From Flavobacteriales bacterium UBA972 (GTDB lineage: Bacteria; Bacteroidota; Bacteroidia; Flavobacteriales; Schleiferiaceae), in the NCBI GenBank assembly GCA_002292855.1, contig DBBY01000013.1, positions 1 through 40,264 of the forward strand: a stretch of DNA of 40,264 bases. The letters are read 5' to 3'. How positions within the stretch are numbered: the stretch's first letter is position 1; each line of letters starts with the position of its first letter. Below, piece after piece: positions 7,182-15,341 of this stretch. The position numbers were made by a program, and so were the translations under genes. Below the pieces are notes generated by a model. The model was not told where the DNA came from. It made no database searches and worked only from the letters and a program-made list of their open reading frames with translations.

Positions 7182-8653
7182 CAGGCGGCGGGGTGCTCTT
7201 TGGCAACCTCACGGGCAACCACTTCACCAGAAATGATACAGGGTGGAACGCCCGGCCCGGGCACGGTAAGCTGGCCCGCGAAGTACAAGTTATCAAGCCT
7301 ACCCTTGAGACTTGGTTTGAGAATTGCCGTTTGGTCCAGCGTATTGGCGAGCCCGTAGGCGTTGCCAAGGTGCGCATGGTATTCCTTGACGAAGTCGCGG
7401 TAGGCAAAGCTTCGCTGAACCACAATGTGGTCGCGAATGTCCATACCGATCTGCTTTTTAATGCGCTCCGCCACCATACCAAGATAGCGATCGCGAATGG
7501 AATCGTCGTCTTCGAGGCCTGTGGCCATAGGGATTAAAATTATGAGGGTATCCTTGCCCTCTGGAGCCATGGATGCATCGGTAGCCGAAGAAATACTCAA
7601 GTAAAAAAGAGGCTTTTCGGGCCAACGCGGATTGGTATAAATTGCGTCCGCATGGGTATCGAAATCCGCATCAAAAAAGAGCGAGTGGTGCTCCAGTTCA
7701 GGCAGTTTGGTATCAAGGCCTAGGTAGTACATGAATGCGGACGGTGCCATTTTACGCTTTGCCCAATAGTTGGCAGAATAGCGTCGAAACTCGGGCTTGA
7801 TTAGCTTTTGTTCGATGTGGGCGTAGTCTGCCGAGGCTACTACCACGTCGGCGTCGTAGCAGGTTGAGCCCACATAAACTCCCGATATGGATTTGCCTTC
7901 GTAGCGGAATCCCGTTACTTCTTGGTTAAAATGAAAGCGTGCACCCTGCTCCACCGCGAGTTGGTGAAAGCCCTTGACTACCGAATACATGCCGCCAAGG
8001 GGGTACCACGTTCCTTGGGCAAAGTCCGAGTAGTTCATCAGGCTGTAAAGGGCCGGTGTGTTGCTTGGAGTAGCTCCAAGAAAGAGCACCGGGAATTCCA
8101 AGAGCTGCTTGAGTTTGGGATTTTTAACCACCTTGGCTATGCTGCTGCGAATGCTACTCAGAAGGTCCATGCGAAGCAACCCGGTGAGGATTCTCATGTC
8201 GGCAAACTCAAAAACGCTTCGTGAAGGCTTTCTGACGAGGTCATCAATGCCCACGCGGTATTTGTACTCGGCGTCCTTCAAGAAAACCTTGAGTTTCGCG
8301 GCAGATCCGGGTTCGAGCCGATCGAAGAGTGCCTCAATCTCGTCCATGCTGGCTGGAATGGGCATGGGTCCGTCTTCAAAGTAGATGCTGTAGGAGGGGT
8401 CCAGCCGCTGCAGCTTGTAGTAGTCCGAGGTTTTTTTGCCAAAATGGCCAAAGAACGTGTCGAAGACGTCCGGCATCCAATAAAAGGAAGGCCCGAGGTC
8501 AAAGGTATAGCCCTCATGGATCCACTGGCGACCACGGCCTCCTGGAATGTCGTGCATCTCAAGAACGTCTACCGAATATCCCGCTTGAGCGAGGTATGCA
8601 GCGCTCGACATTCCGGCAAAACCGGAACCGATTACTATGGCTTTCTTGGGCAT
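7181..8653 (-). CDS. crtI: Phytoene desaturase
   Basis: An FAD-dependent, membrane-associated desaturase that converts phytoene to lycopene. The 490 residues begin with the dinucleotide-binding fold IGSGFAGMSSAAYLAQAG and end with the CrtI signature 'NLYFAGQLTVPGPGVPPCIISGEVVA'. The length is normal for bacterial CrtI. The start overlaps the sigma-factor stop (TAATG) and the stop overlaps the crtB start (TGATG). No lycopene cyclase or carotene hydroxylase is in the window, so the end-product must be decided by genes elsewhere. Confidence 0.96.
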   Translation of the reverse strand: MPKKAIVIGSGFAGMSSAAYLAQAGYSVDVLEMHDIPGGRGRQWIHEGYTFDLGPSFYWMPDVFDTFFGHFGKKTSDYYKLQRLDPSYSIYFEDGPMPIPASMDEIEALFDRLEPGSAAKLKVFLKDAEYKYRVGIDDLVRKPSRSVFEFADMRILTGLLRMDLLSSIRSSIAKVVKNPKLKQLLEFPVLFLGATPSNTPALYSLMNYSDFAQGTWYPLGGMYSVVKGFHQLAVEQGARFHFNQEVTGFRYEGKSISGVYVGSTCYDADVVVASADYAHIEQKLIKPEFRRYSANYWAKRKMAPSAFMYYLGLDTKLPELEHHSLFFDADFDTHADAIYTNPRWPEKPLFYLSISSATDASMAPEGKDTLIILIPMATGLEDDDSIRDRYLGMVAERIKKQIGMDIRDHIVVQRSFAYRDFVKEYHAHLGNAYGLANTLDQTAILKPSLKGRLDNLYFAGQLTVPGPGVPPCIISGEVVAREVAKEHPAA

Positions 8654-9165
8654 TAGGCGTGTCCGCGTATTCCGCGCAATTGCTCAATCATTTTGCGACG
8701 AGCTAAGAATATTCTACTTTTTACCGTTCCGAGTGGAATTCCCATGTGGTTGGCTATTTCTTCGTATTTGTAGCCGTTAAAGTACATCATGAAGGCATCA
8801 AGATAGGTGCTCTCCACCAACTCAATTCTATCTTTTATGTTGGTCATTTCATAGGGGCTGTCAGCCTCGTCTTCTCTATTGGCCATCATGCCACCAAGGA
8901 CGTATTGATTCTCGCTGTCGTCGAGGTAGGTGTTTTGATTCTTCTTCTTGCGGTAGTTGTTGATGAAGGTGTTCTTGAGAATGGTATACAGCCATCCGCG
9001 CAGATTAGTTCCCGGTTGGTACTTGGTCTGGTTCTTAATGGCCTTAAAGAAGGTTTCTTGCACAAGGTCCTCCGCGTCCTCGGAGTGGCGCGTTAGTTTG
9101 TAGGCAAGCGCGCGCAAGAATTGCTGGTGCTGGTAAATCTGAGGACCGAAGGTGTCTTGCTGCAT
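8653..9165 (-). CDS. ECF-family RNA polymerase sigma factor, first gene of the crt operon
   Basis: A 170-residue sigma-70 family protein with only regions 2 and 4. Region 2 shows 'HSEDAEDLVQETFFKAIKNQ' and TNLRGWLYTILKNTFINNYRK; region 4 shows the helix-turn-helix 'YEEIANHMGIPLGTVKSRIFLARRKM'. It leads the operon and overlaps crtI by one base (TAATG). No anti-sigma gene is adjacent, unusual for an ECF factor. Control is therefore likely transcriptional, through the CarH-like regulator encoded just upstream. Target promoters are unknown; it may spread the light response to unlinked genes. The start is ATG at 9165, preceded by an A-rich leader. Confidence 0.93.
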   Translation of the reverse strand: MQQDTFGPQIYQHQQFLRALAYKLTRHSEDAEDLVQETFFKAIKNQTKYQPGTNLRGWLYTILKNTFINNYRKKKNQNTYLDDSENQYVLGGMMANREDEADSPYEMTNIKDRIELVESTYLDAFMMYFNGYKYEEIANHMGIPLGTVKSRIFLARRKMIEQLRGIRGHA

Positions 9166-9171
9166 TTCTTT

Positions 9172-9201
9172 TGTTTAACAAATGATAATCAAAGTTAAAC
9201 A
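9172..9201 (-). promoter_or_regulatory. Promoter of the crt operon with overlapping inverted repeat (candidate CarH operator)
   Basis: On the minus strand TAACTTTG (9197 to 9190) is a perfect TAnnTTTG box placed 24 bases before the sigma-factor ATG. A perfect 8-base inverted repeat, TGTTTAAC (9201-9194) and GTTAAACA (9179-9172), flanks 14 bases. Arm centres are 22 bases apart, about two helical turns, and the left arm overlaps the -7 box. A dimer bound here would block RNA polymerase. I see no convincing -33 TTG element. The operator role is inference. Confidence 0.55.
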
Positions 9202-9284
9202 TAGTGATGCCATTACCGTGCCACTTGTATAAAGTTTTAACCAAAAAACTAAACAATAAACTTGGTAGTACGCTAGGAACCGAC

Positions 9285-10175
9285 CTAGGCCATTGCGGCT
9301 AGCGCTCGGCCCAGGTGGGCCAAAGTCGGATACACGGTAATGTTCGAGTCCGTGCTGGTCCACTCCGACGTGGCGAGGCCGGTAACCCAGAGGGGTACAG
9401 AGCCCATGATTAAGCGTGCCTCCTTGGCGTACTGTGCTACTTGCTCTGGCAATGGCTGGGTAGTCCAGACACTCACGACTACCTTGAATGAACTCGAGTC
9501 CTTAAAAATGTGCTTCAAATGCTCCAAGGGCAGGGACTGCCCAAGGTTTACTACGACCTTGCCCTGTGATTTTAGCAGATAATGCAGGTAGAGAAGTCCA
9601 AGCTCATGCAGCTCGTCCTGCGGAAGGTAGAGCAAAATGCCAGGGTTTTGGGCAGACATTCGCTGGTCCTCAAGGCGGTCAAGGGCTGCATAAATTTTTT
9701 GCTTGATGATGTTGCTGGCAAAGTGTTCGTGCGCCACACCCAGGGCGTCGGTCTGCCACATGTAGCCAATTTGATGAATAAACTCCCCAACCAGCTTGGT
9801 GAAGGTGGCCTCCTCGCCTACCTCTTTGATGCTCGCGTTCAAAACCTCAGAGAAGGATGCTTCGTCGAGGTCAATGCAGGAATGAACCATACGGGTAACT
9901 TGGGCGGATTGGCTCCCGTTCAGCAGGGCTTCTTCAAAAACGGTTTGGCAGAGTTGTTCTTTAGACAAATCTGCGATCTTGCTAATTCTCCATCCTTTTT
10001 GAATAAGGACTGACACATTGAGAAGGGTTTTTAGGTCTTCGTCGCTGTAGTACCGAATATTGGTCTCGGTTCGCATGGGAACTACAATATCATAGCGCTG
10101 CTCCCAGATGCGCAAGGTGTGTGCCTTGATCCCGGTCATGTGCTCTAAGTCCTTGATACTGTATGTCGACTCCAT
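9285..10175 (-). CDS. CarH/LitR-type MerR-family regulator with cobalamin-binding domain
   Basis: A 296-residue transcription regulator. Residues 4-72 form a MerR winged-helix domain (SIKDLEHMTGIKAHTLRIWEQRY, then IRYYSDEDLKTL). The C-terminal half resembles the B12-binding module of CarH: W140-x9-E150-H151 in the helical cap, continuing EHFAS, and ELHELG at 188-193, whose H190 aligns with the lower axial cobalt ligand of the E/DxHxxG motif. CarH proteins bind adenosylcobalamin, hold DNA as tetramers in the dark and fall apart in light. All key residues needed for that are present. The gene lies immediately upstream of, and in the same direction as, the crt operon it probably represses, with 119 bases between them carrying the promoter and inverted repeat. 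A TGCTTAAC half-site (10180-10187) just ahead of its own start hints at autoregulation. Confidence 0.92.
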   Translation of the reverse strand: MESTYSIKDLEHMTGIKAHTLRIWEQRYDIVVPMRTETNIRYYSDEDLKTLLNVSVLIQKGWRISKIADLSKEQLCQTVFEEALLNGSQSAQVTRMVHSCIDLDEASFSEVLNASIKEVGEEATFTKLVGEFIHQIGYMWQTDALGVAHEHFASNIIKQKIYAALDRLEDQRMSAQNPGILLYLPQDELHELGLLYLHYLLKSQGKVVVNLGQSLPLEHLKHIFKDSSSFKVVVSVWTTQPLPEQVAQYAKEARLIMGSVPLWVTGLATSEWTSTDSNITVYPTLAHLGRALAAMA

Positions 10176-10222
10176 GGTTTGCTTAACTGATAATGCTTCA
10201 AAAGGTTCAGAGCTTGACGGCC

Positions 10223-10230
10223 TACCTTTG
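10223..10230 (+). promoter_or_regulatory. -7 box of prfC
   Basis: TACCTTTG exactly matches the Bacteroidota -7 consensus and lies 20 bases before the prfC ATG, leaving a short 13-15 base leader. A clear -33 element is not obvious. Confidence 0.6.
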
Positions 10231-10250
10231 CACTCCGCAAATTAGTGACT

Positions 10251-11834
10251 ATGTCGAATTTAATCACGGAGCTTCAGCGCCGCCGAACCTTTGGAATTGT
10301 TTCGCACCCCGACGCAGGCAAAACCACCCTAACCGAGAAGCTATTGCTTTTTGGCGGAGCCATACAAGAGGCCGGTGCGGTAAAAAGCAATAAAATCAAG
10401 AAGGGGGCCACCTCGGACTTCATGGAGATCGAGCGCCAGCGGGGCATATCGGTTGCCACTTCGGTAATGGCTTTTGAATACCAAGGCAAGCACATCAATA
10501 TTTTGGATACTCCTGGGCACCAAGATTTTGCCGAAGATACCTACCGTACCCTAACGGCCGTTGATAGCGCCATTGTAGTCGTCGACGTAGCCAAGGGCGT
10601 AGAAACCCAGACCGAGAAGCTCGTCAGCGTCTGCCGCATGCGCCAAACTCCCATTATCGTATTCATCAATAAGTTGGACCGCGAGGGGCGCGATGCCTTT
10701 GACCTGCTTGACGAGATTGAGGGCAAACTTGGCCTGCGGCTCTGCCCCCTCTCCTGGCCCATCGGCATGGGTGCCGACTTCCAGGGTGTCTATGACCTTT
10801 GGTCCAAGTCTTTATTGATCTACAATCAAGTGAGCAAGCAAAGGGTAGCCGAAGGGCTTTCATTCAGCGACTTAAGCAGCCCAGAACTCGTGAACCGCAT
10901 CGGAGAACCGGCAGCCAAAGCCTTGCGCGAAGAGCTGGAATTGGTTCGAGGAGTGTATCCGGAGTTTGACCGTGACTTGTACCTGAGCGGGCAGCTGCAG
11001 CCGGTGTTTTTTGGTTCCGCATTGAATAATTTCGGGGTGAGGGAACTCCTGAACTGCTTCACCGAAATAGCCCCCAGTCCGCAGCCCAAGCAAGCCGAGG
11101 AGCGAATGGTCCGCCCCGACGAGGTCAAGTTTAGCGGTTTTGTCTTTAAAATTCACGCGAACATTGACCCCAACCACCGAAGCCGCATTGCCTTTGTGAA
11201 GGTTGTTAGCGGAACCTTTGAGCGCAACACGAACTACTTCCACGTAAGGGAGGGCAAAAGCCTGAAATTCAGCTCTCCAATGACTTTTTTAGCCAGCAAA
11301 CGGGAGGTAGTTGAGAAGGCCTACCCCGGAGACATCGTTGGGCTCCCTGACACGGGACTGTTTCGCATCGGCGACAGCCTCACTGGCGGAGAGACGTTGC
11401 ATTTTAGCGGAATTCCATCTTTTTCACCTGAGCACTTTCGTTTTATCAACAACGCCGACCCCCTTAAGTCAAAGCAACTCGCAAAGGGCGTCGACCAACT
11501 TATGGACGAGGGTGTGGCCCAGTTGTTTACCCTGGTTGCCAACGGACGCAAAGTAATCGGTACGGTTGGCGCACTGCAGTACGAAGTAATTCAGTACCGC
11601 CTTGAGCACGAGTATGGAGCAAAATGTTCCTACGAACCCTTCCCCGCCTATAAGGCCCTCTGGATCGAAGGTGATTTAGGAAGTCAATTAGAAGAGTTCC
11701 AGCGCATGAAAGCCCGCCAATTGGCTACCGACAAGTTTGGACGCCTGGTGTTTTTGGCCGATTCTCAGTTTGGACTGCAGCTCACCCAAGAAAAATTCAG
11801 CACGCTTTCTTTTCACGAGAAGAGCGAGTTTTAA
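10251..11834 (+). CDS. prfC: Peptide chain release factor 3
   Basis: A translational GTPase that recycles RF1/RF2 from the ribosome after termination. The 527-residue protein has all GTPase motifs: SHPDAGKTT at 18-26, DTPGHQDF and NKLDR, plus the RF3-typical start 'ELQRRRTFGIVSHPDAGKTTLTEK' and C-terminal 'GALQYEVIQYRLEHEYGAKC'. I chose the ATG at 10251; an in-frame GTG two codons earlier (10245) is less likely. It is monocistronic: a hairpin terminator follows and the next gene is convergent. Confidence 0.95.
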   Translation: MSNLITELQRRRTFGIVSHPDAGKTTLTEKLLLFGGAIQEAGAVKSNKIKKGATSDFMEIERQRGISVATSVMAFEYQGKHINILDTPGHQDFAEDTYRTLTAVDSAIVVVDVAKGVETQTEKLVSVCRMRQTPIIVFINKLDREGRDAFDLLDEIEGKLGLRLCPLSWPIGMGADFQGVYDLWSKSLLIYNQVSKQRVAEGLSFSDLSSPELVNRIGEPAAKALREELELVRGVYPEFDRDLYLSGQLQPVFFGSALNNFGVRELLNCFTEIAPSPQPKQAEERMVRPDEVKFSGFVFKIHANIDPNHRSRIAFVKVVSGTFERNTNYFHVREGKSLKFSSPMTFLASKREVVEKAYPGDIVGLPDTGLFRIGDSLTGGETLHFSGIPSFSPEHFRFINNADPLKSKQLAKGVDQLMDEGVAQLFTLVANGRKVIGTVGALQYEVIQYRLEHEYGAKCSYEPFPAYKALWIEGDLGSQLEEFQRMKARQLATDKFGRLVFLADSQFGLQLTQEKFSTLSFHEKSEF

Positions 11835-11845
11835 TTTATTGGAGC

Positions 11846-11866
11846 AGGCTTAAAAAAAGCCTTTTT
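11846..11866 (+). terminator. Rho-independent terminator after prfC
   Basis: AGGCTT (11846-11851) pairs with AAGCCT (11857-11862) around a five-A loop and is followed by a run of Ts to 11866. It lies 12 bases after the prfC stop and between convergent prfC and fabI; it can form a hairpin on the minus strand too. Confidence 0.7.
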
Positions 11867-11892
11867 GCAGACCAGCTGCCGAGCAAGATTAT

Positions 11893-12714
11893 TTATTCGG
11901 CGCCCTTCATGTAGGCGTCGAGCACTTCTTGGCTCACGCCCGTATTGCTGAAGCCGCCATCGTTGTAGAGGTTCTGCATGGTTACCCGACGGGTCATGTC
12001 GCTAAACATGACCACGCAAAGGTTTGCGCAGTCCTCTGCGGTAGCGTTGCCCAAGGGGCTCATTTTGTCGGCAAAGCTCAAAAAGGCATTGAAGCCTTTG
12101 ACCCCGCTCCCGGCGGTGGTTGGCGTGGGCGATTGACTGATCGTATTCACCCGAACCTGCTTACTGATGCCGTAGTGGTAGCCAAAGCTGCGGGCGACCG
12201 ACTCCAGGTAGGCCTTATTCTCTGCCATGTCGTTGTAGTCGGGGAAGGTCCGCTGTGCCGCCATGTAACTCAGGGCAAGAACACTACCCCACTGACTCAG
12301 CGCGTCCATCTGGTAGGCCGTTTGAAGCACCTTGTGAAAGCTGACGGCTGAAACGTCCCAGCCCTTGGTCAAGAAATCGTAGTTGAGGTCGGTGTAGGGC
12401 CTGTTTTTGCGCACATTAACAGACATTCCAATGCTGTGCAGAATGAAGTCAATCTTGCCGCCAAAGTGATCCATGGCACCTTGAATAAGGTTTTGAAGCT
12501 CCTCTAGACTCGTGGCATCCGCCCCAATTACCAGGGCACCTGTTTTCTCTGCCAGGGCATTGATTTCGCCCATGCGCATGGCCATGGGAGCGTTGGTGAG
12601 CACGAGCTGCGCGCCCTGTGCGTGGCATTGCTCGGCGACCTTCCATGCGATGGAATCGCTATTGAGGGCACCGAACACGATGCCTTTTTTTCCTTGAAGT
12701 AGGTTGTTGTTCAT
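11893..12714 (-). CDS. fabI: Enoyl-[acyl-carrier-protein] reductase, FabI type
   Basis: Carries out the last reduction of each fatty-acid elongation cycle using NAD(P)H. The 273-residue short-chain dehydrogenase has the FabI-type catalytic set Y150, Y160 and K167 with the same spacing as the well-known E. coli enzyme (10 then 7 residues). It also has the segment 'ILHSIGMSVNVRKNRPYTDL', the usual place of 'SIAF', and substrate-loop sequence SQSPTPTTAGSGVKGF. It follows recN by 19 bases but seems to have its own near-consensus box four bases before the ATG. Biocide-relevant loop residues were not analysed. Confidence 0.95.
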   Translation of the reverse strand: MNNNLLQGKKGIVFGALNSDSIAWKVAEQCHAQGAQLVLTNAPMAMRMGEINALAEKTGALVIGADATSLEELQNLIQGAMDHFGGKIDFILHSIGMSVNVRKNRPYTDLNYDFLTKGWDVSAVSFHKVLQTAYQMDALSQWGSVLALSYMAAQRTFPDYNDMAENKAYLESVARSFGYHYGISKQVRVNTISQSPTPTTAGSGVKGFNAFLSFADKMSPLGNATAEDCANLCVVMFSDMTRRVTMQNLYNDGGFSNTGVSQEVLDAYMKGAE

Positions 12715-12718
12715 AATG

Positions 12719-12726
12719 CAAATATC
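12719..12726 (-). promoter_or_regulatory. Near-consensus -7 box of fabI
   Basis: On the minus strand GATATTTG matches TAnnTTTG at all fixed positions but the first T. It ends four bases before the fabI ATG, the same spacing as at several other starts in the window. It could also be chance, since recN reads through. Confidence 0.4.
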
Positions 12727-12733
12727 GCTAAAA

Positions 12734-14407
12734 TCATTGGGCAGACGCCATCAAGGCCTCCGCCTGCGCCAAGGCTACGTCACTCAAGACTCCGTCAGAG
12801 AGAAGCCGGGCAACTTCTGAAATGCGCTCAGCCTGGTCTAAGACCTTGAGCATAGTGCGCGTACTGTCTTTTTCAACGGACTTTTCCACAACCCAGTGCT
12901 GGCTGCCCAGCGCAGCTACCTGGGGCAGGTGGGTAATGGCAATCACCTGGGCGTCTCGACTCATTGATCGAAGCATCTGCGCCATTTTGCTAGCCGTTCC
13001 GCCCGAAACCCCGGTATCGATCTCATCAAAGAGCACCGTAGAAAGGCCCTGTCGCTGGGCAAGGAATCGCTTGAGCACGAGCATGAGACGACTCCGCTCA
13101 CCCCCTGATGCCACCTTGGCAAGGTCTTGCATGGATTGTCCCGGGTTGGCACTGAATTCCAATCGATAGCTGTAGGTTCCGGCAGCACTTGGCGTAGTCC
13201 GGAGCTCTGCTTTCACGGCAAACAGGGTCTGGGGCATGGCCAAATCAGCCAATCCCTCCCGAACCGCATGGGCCAATTTGGCTTCAGCCTGCATCAAATT
13301 TTGGTTCCAGGCCGAGCCTGCTTGCTGCACCTTCTTTAGCGCGGACTCTACAGCAGCCTGGGCCTGAATACGCCGTTCCTGACCGGCATCCCAAACCTCA
13401 AGCCTATGCTCCAGCAGGACTTGATGCGCTAAAAGTGCCTCCTCGTCGGGGCATTGGTGCTTGCGCTGCAGTCGGTCGATTGCGGCAAGGCGTTCCTCAG
13501 CAATTTCCAGTGCCATGGGGTCTGAATCGAGCCGTTCCACCAGATCGCTCCAGCGAGCTTGCAACTCCCGCACCTGCTCTTCAAGGGCAAATCCCATGGC
13601 CGACAGTTCCTCATTAGAAGGGCTCAAACGGGCAACCCGCTCCCCCAGCCTGCGCACTTGGGCTGCCATGGAATCCAATCCGAGTTCTTCGCGTTCAATG
13701 AGCGAGAGGGCTTCTGCGCTCGCTTCACTGAGCTCCTGTTGGTTGCCCAGCAGACTCAAGCGCTCGCGCAAGAAGGCCTCTTCACCGGGTTTAAGGGCTA
13801 AAGCCTGCAGCTCCTCGACCATGAATCTTAGGTATTCTGGGTCTGACACCGCACCAATTTGCGATTCCAAAAGAGCGAAATCATTGGCGGCAGCACGGTA
13901 GGCTGACCATGCCCTGCCGTAGTCTTCGCGAGCCTCTTGCCCTTGGTGCGCAAAAGCCTCAAGAAGCAAGACCACGCCCTCGCTGCGAGCCCAAAGACCT
14001 TCGTCTCGCTGGCTGTGAATATCGACTAAGGAGGCAGAAACCCGCCGTAGTTCGTCGAGGCGTACCGGCGAATCGTTAATAAAGGCTCGGCTTCGTCCAC
14101 CCGGAACCACTTCGCGGCGCAGCACCAAAAGGGCTTTGTCTTGGTCGGTCCACCAATCCCATTCTGACGAGCCAAGGTCGGATTCACGGGATTGGGGCAC
14201 AGAGAATTCCGCTTCTACCAAACTGCGGTGGTTCGCTTGGCCGATGCTGGCAAACTCTGCCCTGCCGCCCAGGGCGAGCTGGAGTGCGCCGAGAAATATC
14301 GACTTACCGGCGCCCGTTTCTCCCGTAACTACGGTGAATCCCGGCTCAACAATAAGGTCCAACTGGTCGATCAGCGCAAAGCGTTCAATGTGCAGACGAC
14401 GTAGCAT
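12734..14407 (-). CDS. recN: DNA repair protein RecN
   Basis: An SMC-like ATPase acting at double-strand breaks. The 557 residues have the head-coil-head plan: Walker A GETGAGKS at 29-36, a long Leu/Glu/Arg-rich coiled coil through the middle, then the ABC signature 'LAKVASGGERSRLMLVLK' and Walker B 'STVLFDEIDTGVSG'. Length is normal. The ATG at 14407 sits four bases after a perfect TAGGTTTG box, so it probably has its own leaderless transcript although it lies only 19 bases after porD. Confidence 0.96.
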   Translation of the reverse strand: MLRRLHIERFALIDQLDLIVEPGFTVVTGETGAGKSIFLGALQLALGGRAEFASIGQANHRSLVEAEFSVPQSRESDLGSSEWDWWTDQDKALLVLRREVVPGGRSRAFINDSPVRLDELRRVSASLVDIHSQRDEGLWARSEGVVLLLEAFAHQGQEAREDYGRAWSAYRAAANDFALLESQIGAVSDPEYLRFMVEELQALALKPGEEAFLRERLSLLGNQQELSEASAEALSLIEREELGLDSMAAQVRRLGERVARLSPSNEELSAMGFALEEQVRELQARWSDLVERLDSDPMALEIAEERLAAIDRLQRKHQCPDEEALLAHQVLLEHRLEVWDAGQERRIQAQAAVESALKKVQQAGSAWNQNLMQAEAKLAHAVREGLADLAMPQTLFAVKAELRTTPSAAGTYSYRLEFSANPGQSMQDLAKVASGGERSRLMLVLKRFLAQRQGLSTVLFDEIDTGVSGGTASKMAQMLRSMSRDAQVIAITHLPQVAALGSQHWVVEKSVEKDSTRTMLKVLDQAERISEVARLLSDGVLSDVALAQAEALMASAQ

Positions 14408-14411
14408 GGGG

Positions 14412-14419
14412 CAAACCTA
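14412..14419 (-). promoter_or_regulatory. -7 box of recN
   Basis: On the minus strand TAGGTTTG fits TAnnTTTG perfectly, and four C residues separate it from the recN ATG. Transcription would begin at or beside the A of the start codon. Confidence 0.55.
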
Positions 14420-14426
14420 GGGCTGT

Positions 14427-15332
14427 CTAGCGAGACTTGCCCATGTTTAAGTACTTACTTGCGTTTGAAGCATCTATTACCTGGAGCACCTCAATCAACT
14501 CCTGCAGGGCAACAGGGGGTCCGCCCGAGAAAATTTGCTGAATCTCGACCGACTTGCTGTCAAAAAACCAGCGCAGCAAGTAAATATTGGGCTGCCGGGT
14601 ATGAATGGGCTGCAGGGCTTGCAAAGAAGAAATTATTGACCGCTTCGCCTCCAGCTGGGTTTCTAGGCTGGCAATGCGGTCCATTCCTTCGCGGTGGTAT
14701 CGGTACCACGACTGCAAAAAAACGTCATTCGCCGGATTGAGCAGGTCCTCAATGAGCCAAAAACGGTTTCGAGTAGAGGTAAAACGGTCCCAACCGCCCC
14801 CAGCGCCCGAGGCCTGGGCCATCTGCGCTATCTGCATGGCAGACAGCAGCGAAGCCCTTGCCTGTGGGTCAAAAGAGGCCTCATCCAAGCCCAGCGCTAG
14901 GTAGGCGTAAAAACCGAGCAAAGAGGGCAAATCTTGAAACTGATTGGGCTGAAATTCTACAATTTCATTGGGTCGGTACCTAAACCGAAGGTCAGGATCC
15001 TGAAAATTGAGTGTCGTACTGTTGTAGTCTGCTCCGTAAACCGGACGCGCAAAAGAGACCTGGAGGTTGCCCGACATTTGACCGCTGCTTTGGTCGTAGT
15101 CTCTAATGGTCAGAACTAAAGAGCCGCGAATGCGCTCGTCCTGCTCCCAGGTTCCCTCGGTCCAAGCTCGGTTATTCACGAGGTCACGAACCACCTGCTC
15201 TAATTGCGTAAAAACTTGTCTATCATTGGTTTGAACCTCAGGAGCTTGAACCTTAACTTCAATGAAAAATTCCTGAGCCTGCAGGGTCGCGCCAGCCAAC
15301 CAAAATATCGAATGAAGAACGATTGATTTCAT
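14427..15332 (-). CDS. porD: DUF4835 / PorD-like protein (type IX secretion associated)
   Basis: A 301-residue protein with a signal peptide ending near 'WLAGATLQAQ' (about residue 20), thus exported to the periplasm or envelope. The pattern 'QEFFIEVKVQAPEVQTNDRQVF...LEQVVRDLVNNRAWT' and later 'LPSLLGFYAYLALGLDEASFDP' is that of DUF4835, which is listed as PorD in type IX secretion gene sets; its biochemical role is not established. The neighbourhood bamD-rpoZ-coaBC-porD-recN recurs in Bacteroidota. A start codon at 15332 lies nine bases after the coaBC stop, so the gene is read from the rpoZ promoter. Confidence 0.85.
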   Translation of the reverse strand: MKSIVLHSIFWLAGATLQAQEFFIEVKVQAPEVQTNDRQVFTQLEQVVRDLVNNRAWTEGTWEQDERIRGSLVLTIRDYDQSSGQMSGNLQVSFARPVYGADYNSTTLNFQDPDLRFRYRPNEIVEFQPNQFQDLPSLLGFYAYLALGLDEASFDPQARASLLSAMQIAQMAQASGAGGGWDRFTSTRNRFWLIEDLLNPANDVFLQSWYRYHREGMDRIASLETQLEAKRSIISSLQALQPIHTRQPNIYLLRWFFDSKSVEIQQIFSGGPPVALQELIEVLQVIDASNASKYLNMGKSR

Positions 15333-15341
15333 ACCCTGAAG

